64,000 nucleotides of DNA from Sorangium cellulosum So0157-2. Its GTDB lineage: Bacteria; Myxococcota_A; Polyangia; Polyangiales; Polyangiaceae. The stretch spans positions 7,268,001 to 7,332,000 of the forward strand of contig NC_021658.1 in NCBI RefSeq assembly GCF_000418325.1, written 5' to 3'. The first letter of the stretch is position 1, and each line of letters begins with the position of its first letter. A program made the position numbers and the translations under genes. Under the pieces are notes generated by a model. It had not been told where the DNA came from, made no database searches, and worked only from the letters and a program-made list of their open reading frames with translations. Positions 1-7,935 of the stretch are shown in pieces.

Positions 1-2
1 TG

Positions 3-455
3 GACCGGGCGGCCCTTCAAGAGCAGATGATCCACGCGCAGGAGGCGACGATCCGGGAGCTGTCGACGCCGCTCATCCCGCTCGACGCGGGGATCCTGGT
101 GATGCCCCTCGTCGGGCGGCTCGATCGGGTGCGCATCGAGCAGCTCCTGGAGCGGCTGCTGCACGGGGTGGTGGCGCAGCGCGCGGCCACGGTCATCCTG
201 GACGTCACCGGCGTGTCGGTGGTGGACGCCGAGATCGCGGACGCGCTGATCCGGGCGGCCCAGGCGGTCAACCTGCTCGGCGCGGAGGTCATCCTCACGG
301 GCGTGGGCCCCGAGGTCGCGCAGACGATGGTGGGTATCGGCATCGATCTCCAGGGGATCGCCACGCTGAGCTCGCTCCAGAGCGGGCTCCACCACGCGCT
401 CGGGCGCTCGCGCCGCGGGAGCAGGCCGGGCGGCGCGCGGCGCCGCGGAGGGTGA
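3..455 (+). CDS. RsbR-like STAS protein, C-terminal part (5' end outside window)
   Basis: The reading frame is open from the first bases of the window, so the visible methionine at 27 is probably internal. The residues around it (LQEQ...IRELSTPLIPL) match the linker that precedes the STAS domain in RsbR-type stressosome proteins. The STAS domain follows, with VILDVTGVSVVDAEIADALI and the VILTGVGPEVAQT strand-helix. RsbR proteins form stressosome shells that RsbT phosphorylates on two threonines. The second (ILTG) is present, but the position usually occupied by Thr after VVD is Ala here. The last ~20 residues are an Arg/Gly-rich tail. No downstream rsbS or rsbT gene lies within the window, so the partner genes would be to the left or elsewhere. 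Confidence 0.8.
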   Translation, partial: DRAALQEQMIHAQEATIRELSTPLIPLDAGILVMPLVGRLDRVRIEQLLERLLHGVVAQRAATVILDVTGVSVVDAEIADALIRAAQAVNLLGAEVILTGVGPEVAQTMVGIGIDLQGIATLSSLQSGLHHALGRSRRGSRPGGARRRGG

Positions 456-501
456 CGGTCGCGGCACGACCGGGTGCTCGAGAGCTTCGCCGAGGGGTCG
501 G

Positions 502-1148
502 TCATGACCGCGCTCGTCCTGCGCCTTTGGGAGGCTCGCGCCGGCGGATCGGCTCGGCGAGCCAGCGCACCAGCGCGTCGGCGTCGAGATCGAGCAAGGC
601 GTCCTCGACTTCGCACGGCCCGATCGCCAGCGCGCGCTCGACGATCGAGCGCTCCTCTTCCGCGGTCGGCCGGCGCCCGACCCGCCGGACGAAGAGGCGG
701 CCGAGCAGCTCCGCGATGGCCTTCTGCGCCCCCTTCTGCTCGCCGCGCTTTTCACCCCGCTGCTCGCCCCGCTTTTCACCCCGCTTATCACCCCGCTTCT
801 CGCCCCGCTTCTCACCCCTCTTCTCAGCCGTCTGCACGGCTCTCTGCGCCGCTTGCCGCTCGGCCTCCATGATCATTTCGTTGATCACCGGAATGCGCCG
901 GAGCAGCTCCTTCTCCGTCTCCCTGTCGTCGAACAGCATAGCGAGCTCCTCCCACAGATGATGTCCCCAGGGATCGATGGCTGCCATCACCAGCAGCGCG
1001 TTGTATAGCTCGAGCCGCTCCTCGCCGGTCGCTGCCCGCGCGTGGATCTCCTCGACCACGTCCCGCATCGCCGCCGCGGTGGCGTCCCGAGGATGTCTCC
1101 AGGGCGCCTTCGGGCGACGTGGCGCAAGGTGATGTCGGCGTTTCCCAT
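502..1148 (-). pseudogene. Decayed Rpn/PD-(D/E)XK-type protein with middle deleted
   Basis: On the minus strand the gene begins at 1148 with MGNADITLRHVARRRPGDIL, which resembles the N-terminus of a transposase-associated/Rpn-like protein family common in Sorangium. After about 26 codons the frame is lost. The C-terminal region of the same family type continues in another frame, from about residue MRDVVEEIHARAATGEERLELYNALLV to the stop at 502. The nuclease-like centre (roughly 150-200 residues in intact relatives, from memory) is missing. The C-terminal half has a striking KRGE/QRGE repeat tract followed by a short helical tail. I interpret this as an internal deletion plus frame loss. A short translated product starting inside the C-terminal frame cannot be excluded. 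Confidence 0.6.
735..830 (-). repeat. 12-bp tandem repeat encoding KRGE/QRGE motifs
   Basis: About eight imperfect copies of a 12-bp unit (plus-strand consensus cgcttctcaccc) lie in tandem inside the decayed Rpn-like gene. On the minus strand each unit encodes K/Q-R-G-E/D, giving a highly charged linker. Such tracts are frequent between the core and C-terminal tail of this family and can change length by replication slippage. Confidence 0.8.
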
Positions 1149-1345
1149 GCGGCGCGCGATTGGCAGGTCGCGTGCCGGGCGAACGGCGCGCCGAGATCGG
1201 CGCGGTATGGCGGGTATCCTCGGCGAAGAGGCGCCGCTCGGGCGGTGGCGGCGCCATGGCGGCGGCGCCGGCGCCGCCTCGCGGGCACGCCGCCGGGCGC
1301 CCTCGGGGAGGCGCGAGCGCGATACTCCCGCATCGCGCCCGTCCC

Positions 1346-2158
1346 TCAGGCGCAGCGGCCGCGCGCCTCGCGCACGAGCGCCACCATCGCCTTGCGCACC
1401 TCGTCGCTCGTGGAGACCGGCGCGTCGAACGCGAGCCGCGCCGCCTTCGGCCCTGCCGGCGTGATGACGTCGAGCTCGAAGCCGTAACGGTCGACGGAGG
1501 TCATCGTCGCGCCGGTGGCGTCCTTGATCCCGGCGAGCGCCTTCGCATAGGCGAGGACGGCGTCGGCGTGATCGGTGTTCATGTGCTCGAGGATGCGGGC
1601 GGCGTCGGGCGCGAGCGGATCGGGCTCGGCGGCCGCGTAGTCGGCGGCGTCGACCCACGACATCCGGCCGAAGCCGCCGACGTAGCGGATCGACACGGGG
1701 TCGAGCCGGTAGAAGGAAAAGTCCGTGAAATCCACGTAGTACGACGCGCGCGGGTGCGCCGCGAGGAAGGTCGTCCGGGCGGCGGCCGCCTCGGCGGCCT
1801 CGAGAGGGCGGCACGGCCCGATCAGCGTCATGCGCCCGAGCGCGAGCGGATCCGCCCGGCCCTCGGCGGGCTCGGCGACGAGCAGCGACGCCTCGGCGCG
1901 GGCCTTGAGGTTGCCCGTGTGCTCGGCGAGCGCGGAGAGCAGCAGCAGCGGCCGACCGTGCGCGTCCACGGCGACGGTGACGAGCGAGCCGTACGGATAG
2001 CCGGCCGGGTCGCGCGCGAGCGTGCAGAGCGTGGCGGCGCGGGCCCGCTGCGCCAGGGTGCGGCAGCGCTCGGCGTGGCTCGGCGACGGGGCCGTCTGTG
2101 CAGCGGGCGCTGCCTCAGGGGTGGAATCAGGACGGCCGTGGTCTGCGCTCTTCGACAT
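1346..2158 (-). CDS. HugZ-like heme-utilisation/FMN-binding split-barrel protein
   Basis: The protein of ~270 residues has an N-terminal pyridoxamine-5'-phosphate-oxidase-like FMN-binding split barrel (HAERCRTLAQRARAATLCTL, then YPYGSLVTVAVDAHGRPLLLLS). A C-terminal DUF2470-type domain contains ILEHMNTDHADAVLAYA. This two-part architecture is that of HugZ/HutZ heme-degrading proteins and plant root FMN-binding relatives. The start is placed at the ATG giving MSKSADHG; an in-frame GTG six codons upstream is possible. No heme-uptake genes are next to it. The enzymatic role in heme breakdown is inferred from the family; a general flavin reductase role is the alternative. Confidence 0.82.
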   Translation of the reverse strand: MSKSADHGRPDSTPEAAPAAQTAPSPSHAERCRTLAQRARAATLCTLARDPAGYPYGSLVTVAVDAHGRPLLLLSALAEHTGNLKARAEASLLVAEPAEGRADPLALGRMTLIGPCRPLEAAEAAAARTTFLAAHPRASYYVDFTDFSFYRLDPVSIRYVGGFGRMSWVDAADYAAAEPDPLAPDAARILEHMNTDHADAVLAYAKALAGIKDATGATMTSVDRYGFELDVITPAGPKAARLAFDAPVSTSDEVRKAMVALVREARGRCA

Positions 2159-2221
2159 GGAGTGCGGGTAGCACACCCGGGCGGCTGCCGGGAACCTACC
2201 CGGGCGGCGACGGCCTCAGCG

Positions 2222-2289
2222 CCGCTCCGCGGGGCCTCGCGCTCGCGTTGCTCGATGGCGGAGCGAGCGCTCGCGTTCCCGCGGAGCGG
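2222..2289 (-). terminator. Possible hairpin terminator after metalloprotease copy 1
   Basis: A 12-bp inverted repeat (ccgctccgcggg at 2222-2233, cccgcggagcgg at 2278-2289) encloses a second GC-rich self-complementary stretch. It lies just beyond the stop codon at 2303 on the minus strand. There is no clear T-run, so this could be a processing or non-canonical termination structure. Confidence 0.35.
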
Positions 2290-2302
2290 GGGGCGCGCCG
2301 GG

Positions 2303-3934
2303 CTACGGCTTACCCACGTAGCTCCAAGAGTTCGTTCCAGGATCGTAAACCCAGATGTCTTCGGCGTTCACCTCCGTGCCGTACAAGTCGTGCTTGCCGT
2401 ACAGGCGTGCCGTGGGGCCGCCCACGTAGTCCCAGCTGGTCCCGCTGCCGGTATAACGGTAGACGGCGCTGCCGTCGGACATGAGGCCGTAGAGCGCCGC
2501 ACCCGCTCCATGCCACTGCCTGCCGTCGCCTCCGACCGTCGTCCAGACCGAGCCCGAGCCCGAGTACTTTTGCAGCGTCTGCCGGTCCCGCGTCACGCCG
2601 AACATCAGCAATCCCGAGCCGAACAGATCCGCGAAACCACCTCCGACGTTGGTCCACGTACCCCCGCTGCGCCGCCAGACCTCGTCCTGGTCGGCGCTCA
2701 GGGCAAAGAGGTTGCTGGTCGTCGACTCGAACGTCGCGCCAGGGCCGCCGAACATCGACCAGGAGTTGAGGGAGTCGTTGTATTTGTAGACGTCGCCGTC
2801 GGCGTTGGTCGCGCACAGCGCGCCTTCGCAGACGAAGATCTGGTTCGCCGAGCCCCCGATCGTCGTCCACGTCGTCCCGGAGCCGCTGTACTTGAGGACG
2901 TTCCCGAAGCTCGACCCCAACGCGTAGAGGGTATTATCAATGGTGAGGAACGCCTGGACGGGTCCGCTGACCTTCGTCCACGTCGAGCCGCTCTTCTTGT
3001 AGATGTCACCATCGGAGCGCTTGCGGACATAGAGGTTCCCACTGCTCGTGTCAGCGACATTGGTGGGCGCCTCGTAGAGCGCCTGCGCCCCCTCGATGTC
3101 GCGCTGTGACAGAAAAAAAGCCCCGGTCGTGTTGGTGCTGCCTTGGCACGTGGGACGGTGCATGACGGAGAGCGAGTCGTACTCGGTCACCAGCTCCGCA
3201 GTTGACGTGGGATCCTCGCACGGCGAGCCGGGCACGTGGATGCCCTCGTGGTCGAACCCGAGCACGTGTCCCAGCTCGTGCATGATGACGCCGATGGGCT
3301 GGCGCCAGTCCGTCGACCAGGCGGGATCCCAGGTCAGCATGAGCTGGCGCCACTCGCGCGACCAGTCCGGATAAAAGGCAAAGCCATGGCTGGGGGGCGG
3401 CGCCGGTGAGGTGACGTTGAACTTCACGTTGTTGTTGGTGTTCGTGCAGTTCGTGTCCTGGGCGACCACGTGGACGAAGCGGACGTTGGCGGCGTTCTCC
3501 CACGCTGCGGCCGCCTGGTGCATGGCGTCCACGACGCTGTTGTAGTTGGTGGTGAACGCGGACTGCGATACGCAATACGTCAGGTTCAGCCGGTCGGACC
3601 GGCTCCAGATGTTGTTGGAGCTGCCGACTCGACGGACGGTCAGCGCGCCGGAGCGGGTGTAATGGTCCTCGTAGAACTGCCGGATCCTCTCCTCGCCGCG
3701 GAGCGGGATGTCGCCCTCGGCGACCCAGACCCCCTCCGACGGCGCCCAGACCAGCGTCTCGCGGAACTCTTCGTACGACAGGAGCGGGCGCTGCCCCGCC
3801 GTCGCGACGAGCTCCTCCTCGGCCGTGTCCTCCTCGAGCGTGTCCCCCTCCGGCGAGTAGCACCCGGCGAGCGAGATGGGCCCGAGCAGCAAGCCAACTA
3901 CGAAGAAAGGACGCGAGTATGCAGCAAGCGACAT
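2303..3934 (-). CDS. Metzincin (matrixin-like) lipoprotein protease with propeller-like C-terminus, copy 1
   Basis: The start at 3934 gives a lipoprotein signal peptide (hydrophobic segment then LAGC, Cys25) and has a GGAG ribosome site just upstream. The zinc motif HELGHVLGFDH occupies residues 219-229 in a catalytic domain of about residues 105-300, so this should be a secreted, lipid-anchored zinc protease. The Met-turn reads SVMHRP, whereas its tandem paralogue has SVMHYR. The Tyr after the Met-turn histidine, common in metzincins, is thus replaced. From about residue 320 to the end there are five to six repeats of the type W(T)xVGGxxxxLF/YxxxxL(Y)AL, resembling tectonin or beta-propeller blades. 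The protein is ~543 residues. The neighbouring gene at 4072-5715 is a close duplicate that includes the upstream leader. Confidence 0.85.
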   Translation of the reverse strand: MSLAAYSRPFFVVGLLLGPISLAGCYSPEGDTLEEDTAEEELVATAGQRPLLSYEEFRETLVWAPSEGVWVAEGDIPLRGEERIRQFYEDHYTRSGALTVRRVGSSNNIWSRSDRLNLTYCVSQSAFTTNYNSVVDAMHQAAAAWENAANVRFVHVVAQDTNCTNTNNNVKFNVTSPAPPPSHGFAFYPDWSREWRQLMLTWDPAWSTDWRQPIGVIMHELGHVLGFDHEGIHVPGSPCEDPTSTAELVTEYDSLSVMHRPTCQGSTNTTGAFFLSQRDIEGAQALYEAPTNVADTSSGNLYVRKRSDGDIYKKSGSTWTKVSGPVQAFLTIDNTLYALGSSFGNVLKYSGSGTTWTTIGGSANQIFVCEGALCATNADGDVYKYNDSLNSWSMFGGPGATFESTTSNLFALSADQDEVWRRSGGTWTNVGGGFADLFGSGLLMFGVTRDRQTLQKYSGSGSVWTTVGGDGRQWHGAGAALYGLMSDGSAVYRYTGSGTSWDYVGGPTARLYGKHDLYGTEVNAEDIWVYDPGTNSWSYVGKP

Positions 3935-4015
3935 GTTCGAATCTCCAAGGATGGTCCATCCGTGCATCGCGCTCGGCGCCGGCGCTCCAGCCGGGCGCAT
4001 GACGGCTTAGAACAA

Positions 4016-4048
4016 ATGGCGAGAGCCGCCTTCAGCGGCTCTCGCCAT
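4016..4048 (-). terminator. Rho-independent terminator of metalloprotease copy 2
   Basis: A perfect 14-bp stem (atggcgagagccgc at 4016-4029 against gcggctctcgccat at 4035-4048) has a 5-nt loop. On the minus strand it is followed by TTGTTCT, a T-rich tail. It lies 24 nt past the stop of the upstream gene and separates the two tandem protease genes. Confidence 0.85.
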
Positions 4049-4071
4049 ACGCGCGCGGTGGCGGCGCCGGG

Positions 4072-5715
4072 CTACGGCTTACCCACGTAGCTCCAAGAAT
4101 TCGTTCCGGGATCGTAAACCCAGATGTCTTCGGCGTTCACCTCCGTGGCGTACAGATCGTGCGTGCCGTACAGGCGCGCCGATGCGCCGCCCACGTAGCT
4201 CCAGCTGGTCCCGGTGCCGTCATAGCGGTAGACGGCGCCGGCGTCCGGCGTGAGGGCGTAGAACGCCCCATTGGATTGTCCTTGCCACTGCCTGCCGGCG
4301 CCGCCGACCGTCGTCCAGGTCGTGCCCGATCCCGAGTACTTTTTCAGCGTCTGCCGGTCCCGCGTCAGGCCGTACATCGACGAGCCCGCGCCGAACAGAT
4401 CCGCGAATGCACCGCCGACGTTGGTCCACGTACCCGAGAGGCGCCGCCAGACCTCGCCCTGGTCGACGCTCAGGGCATAGAGCGGGCCGGAGCCGGCCGT
4501 CGACTCGAACGACGCGCCGGGACCGGCGATGTTCGACCAGGTGTTGGTGGAGTCGCTGTATTTGTAGACGTCGCCGTCGGAGTTGGTCGCGCACAGCGCA
4601 TTTTCGCAGACGAAGATCTGGTTCGCCGAGCCCCCGATCGTCGTCCACGTCGTCCCGGAGCCGCTGTACTTGAGGACGTTCCCGAAGCTCGACCCGAGCG
4701 CGTAGAGGGTAGTTCCGATGGTGAGGAACGCCTGCACGGGTCCGCTGACCTTCGTCCACGTCGAGCCGCTCTTCTTGTAGATGTCGCCATCGGAGCGCTT
4801 GCGGGCATACAGGGTCCCCGAGATCGTCGTGTCAGCGACGTTCGTGGGCGCCTCGTAGAGCGCCTGCGCTCCCTCGATGTCGCGCTGGGACAGGAAATAA
4901 GCCCCGGTCGTGTTGGTGCTGCCCTGGCAGTGGCGATAGTGCATGACGGAGAGCGAATCGTAGTCGGTCACCTGTCGCGAGGTCGAGGCGGCATCCTCGC
5001 ACGGCGAGCCAGGCACATTGATGTGCTCGTGGTCGAACCCGAGCGTGTGTCCCAGCTCGTGCATGACGACGCCGAGGAGCGCCCGCGTGTCCGTGTCCCA
5101 CGCGGCCTGCCACGTCAGGCGCAGCTGGTTATCGCTGCGCGCCGTGCTCGGAGCCATCGCCCAGCCGTGGAAGCCGGCCGGCGCAGGTGAGGTGACGTTG
5201 AACTTCACGTTGTTGTTGAGGTTCGTGCAGTTCGAGTCCTCCGCGACCACATGGACGAAGCGGACGTTGGCGGCGTTCTCCCACGCCGCGGCCGCCTGGT
5301 TCATGGCGTCCACGACGGCGCTGTATTTGGTGCCGAACGCGGACGCCGACACGCAATACGTCAGGTTCAGCCGGTTGGCGCGGCTCCAGATGTTGTCCGA
5401 GCTCACGAGCCTATAAACCGTCAGGGCGCCGGAGGCGGTGTAATGAGTCTCGTAGAACTGCCGGATCCTCTCCTCGCCGCGGAGCGGGATGTCGCCCTCG
5501 GCGACCCAGACCCCCTCCGACGGCACCCAGATCAGCGTCTTGCGGAACTCTTCGTACGACATGAGCGGGCGCGACCCCGCCGTCGCGACGAGCTCCTCGT
5601 CGGCCGTGTCCTCCTCGAGCGTGTCCCCCTCCGGCGAGTAGCATCCGGCGAGCGAGAGGGGCCCCAGCAACAAGCCAATCGCGAAGAAAGGACGCGAGTA
5701 TGCAGCAAGCGGCAT
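4072..5715 (-). CDS. Metzincin (matrixin-like) lipoprotein protease with propeller-like C-terminus, copy 2
   Basis: This is a ~547-residue paralogue of the gene at 2303-3934, with the same layout. It has a lipoprotein signal (LAGC, Cys25), zinc motif HELGHTLGFDH at residues 219-229, a canonical Met-turn SVMHY, and a C-terminal propeller-like repeat region ending in the same SYVGKP tail. The start is placed at the ATG preceded by TTGGAGATTCGAAC, identical to the leader of copy 1. The two proteins are nearly co-linear. They diverge most between residues 182 and 215, just before the zinc site, which could affect substrate choice. Its transcript ends at the hairpin at 4016-4048. The protein is predicted to be exported and lipid-anchored; the target is unknown. 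Confidence 0.87.
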   Translation of the reverse strand: MPLAAYSRPFFAIGLLLGPLSLAGCYSPEGDTLEEDTADEELVATAGSRPLMSYEEFRKTLIWVPSEGVWVAEGDIPLRGEERIRQFYETHYTASGALTVYRLVSSDNIWSRANRLNLTYCVSASAFGTKYSAVVDAMNQAAAAWENAANVRFVHVVAEDSNCTNLNNNVKFNVTSPAPAGFHGWAMAPSTARSDNQLRLTWQAAWDTDTRALLGVVMHELGHTLGFDHEHINVPGSPCEDAASTSRQVTDYDSLSVMHYRHCQGSTNTTGAYFLSQRDIEGAQALYEAPTNVADTTISGTLYARKRSDGDIYKKSGSTWTKVSGPVQAFLTIGTTLYALGSSFGNVLKYSGSGTTWTTIGGSANQIFVCENALCATNSDGDVYKYSDSTNTWSNIAGPGASFESTAGSGPLYALSVDQGEVWRRLSGTWTNVGGAFADLFGAGSSMYGLTRDRQTLKKYSGSGTTWTTVGGAGRQWQGQSNGAFYALTPDAGAVYRYDGTGTSWSYVGGASARLYGTHDLYATEVNAEDIWVYDPGTNSWSYVGKP

Positions 5716-6083
5716 GTTCGAATCTCCAAGGATGTTCAAACCCGTGCACCGCGCTCCGTACCGGCGCTCCGGCCGGGCGCATCACGGCTTTCCACGATGA
5801 CGAGCCGCCTTCTGCCGCGCTCGCCGTCGGGGCGCGCACAAAGCAACGGCCGTACCATCTCGCGACGAGACGGCCCCTCCTGTATGATTACGACGCCGCG
5901 CGACCTCACCGCGCGCAATGGCGTCGATACAAGCTCGTGAGGCCCAGGAGACCAGCGCCCGGCGCGGCAGCGGCCACGAGCCACGGTGGCACGTGCCTGC
6001 TCGAGGATGGCACCTGATGGCACCGTGCCACCTGCCCGCCCGCCAGGTGATCTCTGCCGGCCTGCTCGCCGCGCCGCCCGGCG
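5716..6083. other. Intergenic region with inverted repeats, no gene seen
   Basis: The first ~75 bp repeat the upstream leader of the other protease gene (3935-4008), so the tandem duplication includes promoter-proximal DNA. Near the distal end, ggtggcac (5985-5992) pairs with gtgccacc (6025-6032). This is a possible hairpin downstream of the radical SAM gene that ends at 6084. No convincing reading frame lies here. Confidence 0.5.
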
Positions 6084-7910
6084 CTACGGCACCACCCGCA
6101 GCCGCCCGCGCTGCGCCGCCGCCTCGCGCCCGCCCGCCTCGGCCGGCCGCGCCGGTGCGGGCCGCGGCGCCGCCGGCGGCCACACCGCGAAATCCTCCGG
6201 CAGCGGCCCCGGCAGCGCCGGCTGCGCCGTCCGCTCCAGCAGCTGGAAGTCGCAGCGCGCGACCAGATCGAGCGGCAGCCCCCGGTCCGGACCGCCCTTC
6301 GCGTACCACGCCCGCGCCGCCTGCACGTTGCGGATGAGCACCGCGTGCTGCGGGTCGCGCTTCGCCGCCGCCGTGAAGTGGTCCTGCATCGCCTGCCAGT
6401 CGCGCCGCGCCGCCGCGACGCACGCGAGCGCGTTGTGGGCGAGCCCCGGCAGCGGATACCCGAGCTCCAGGGCCCGCGCCGCGTGCCGCGCCGCCAGATC
6501 GAGCTGCCCCGCGTCGAGATACGCGATCCCGAGCTCCAGGTGCGCCGCGTGGTGATCGCCGAGCCGCGCGAGGATCGCCCGCCGCTCCTCCACGCCCTCG
6601 CGGTAGAGCTCGCGCAACCCCTTGTTCTGCTCGAACCACGCGCTCATCAGCGCCGTGTCCTCCTCCGAGGCGTCGAACGGCGTCTTGAGCTCCTGGAAGT
6701 CGCCGCGGAAATACACCTCGCGCTCGAGCCAGCCGGCCGCCTCCGCGTCGTCGAAGTCCCTCGTCCCCGGGTAGATCGACAGGCACGAAAAGATGTACTG
6801 ATGCGGCTTGGCCGCCTCCAGGAACGCGAGCGTCTCCCGGAACGTCTCCGCCGTCTCCCCGCGGTTGCCCAGCATCATGTAATAACGGACCTGGATACCG
6901 TACTTCTTCGCGAGCTCGGTCGACTCGATGATCTTCTTGACCGTGATCTTCTTGTCGATGTTCTTCAGGATGGACGGCGAGCCCGACTCGACCCCGAGGC
7001 TCAGGCGCTGGCAGCCGGCGAGCCGCATCTCCCGGAGCAGGTCGTCGCCGAGGACGTCGACGCGCGTGTCGCAGCTCCACAGAAACGAGATCTTCCGCTC
7101 GCGGATGCCGCGGCAGATGTCGATGACGCGCTTCCGGTTCGTCGTGAAGGTGTCGTCCTTGATCTGGACCATCTTCACGGGCAGCTTGTTCACCGCGGCC
7201 TCGAGGGCGTCGAGCACGTAAGGCACCGACTGGCCCCGGAAGCCGCGGCCCCAGGTCGTCTCGGCCCCGCAGAACGTGCAGGCCCAGGGGCAGCCGCGCG
7301 AGGTCATCACGATGTGCGTGGCGTAGTGGTCGTGCGGCGACTCCAGCGCGTCGAGATCCTCGATCGCGGCCCGCGGCGGGCCGAGCTCGACGCGGCCGTC
7401 GACGCGGTAGGCCGTGCCGGCGATGCCGAGCGCCGGCCGGCCGGCCTCGAGGCGCTCGAGGAGCTCCAGGAACGCGAGCTCGCTCTCGCCGAGCGCCACC
7501 GTGTCGATCTCGGGGTGGTGCCGCAGCATCTCGGCCGCGAGCGGGGTCGCGTGCGGCCCGCCGACGACGATGTGCGCCGCGGGGTGGAGCCGCCGGATGC
7601 TCCGGGCGGTGAGCGCCACGCCGCGCCGGTTCGCGGTCCAGCACGACATGCCGAAGACGTCCGCGTCGAGCTCGCGCACGACCCGCTCGACCTGCGAGAA
7701 CGGGTACGACGAGAGGTTCAGCACCTTCACCTGGTGGCCCGCGCGGATCGCCTGCGCGCCCAGGGAATAGAGCCCGTACGGGGTCTGGTGGAAGTCCGGG
7801 TCGAGATCCCCCTCGCGGTAGTCCGCCGGCGGGCCGTCCCCGCTCGTGTCGGGGGCCTCCCCCGGCGCGGGGATCTTCCAGGGCGGTGGGTACAGCAGCG
7901 CGATGCGCAT
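6084..7910 (-). CDS. Cobalamin-binding radical SAM protein with C-terminal TPR region
   Basis: The ~608-residue protein starts with MRIALLYPPPW and has an N-terminal Rossmann-like B12-binding domain (about residues 40-150, including VVGGPHATPLAAEML). The radical SAM core carries the iron-sulfur motif C207-x3-C211-x2-C214 (RGCPWACTFCG). The core continues through SLGVESGSPSILKNI and RYYMMLGNRGET, typical of the B12-dependent class. Residues ~420-540 form tetratricopeptide-like helices (AHLELGIAYLDAGQLDLAARHAARAL). The tail is Pro/Ala-rich. Enzymes of this class perform methylations or unusual rearrangements; the substrate is not evident. The GH1 gene ends 25 nt upstream on the same strand, so the two are likely co-transcribed. 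An AGGA ribosome site precedes the start. Confidence 0.87.
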   Translation of the reverse strand: MRIALLYPPPWKIPAPGEAPDTSGDGPPADYREGDLDPDFHQTPYGLYSLGAQAIRAGHQVKVLNLSSYPFSQVERVVRELDADVFGMSCWTANRRGVALTARSIRRLHPAAHIVVGGPHATPLAAEMLRHHPEIDTVALGESELAFLELLERLEAGRPALGIAGTAYRVDGRVELGPPRAAIEDLDALESPHDHYATHIVMTSRGCPWACTFCGAETTWGRGFRGQSVPYVLDALEAAVNKLPVKMVQIKDDTFTTNRKRVIDICRGIRERKISFLWSCDTRVDVLGDDLLREMRLAGCQRLSLGVESGSPSILKNIDKKITVKKIIESTELAKKYGIQVRYYMMLGNRGETAETFRETLAFLEAAKPHQYIFSCLSIYPGTRDFDDAEAAGWLEREVYFRGDFQELKTPFDASEEDTALMSAWFEQNKGLRELYREGVEERRAILARLGDHHAAHLELGIAYLDAGQLDLAARHAARALELGYPLPGLAHNALACVAAARRDWQAMQDHFTAAAKRDPQHAVLIRNVQAARAWYAKGGPDRGLPLDLVARCDFQLLERTAQPALPGPLPEDFAVWPPAAPRPAPARPAEAGGREAAAQRGRLRVVP

Positions 7911-7935
7911 CGGTCCTGCCTTTCCGGTGCTGGGG

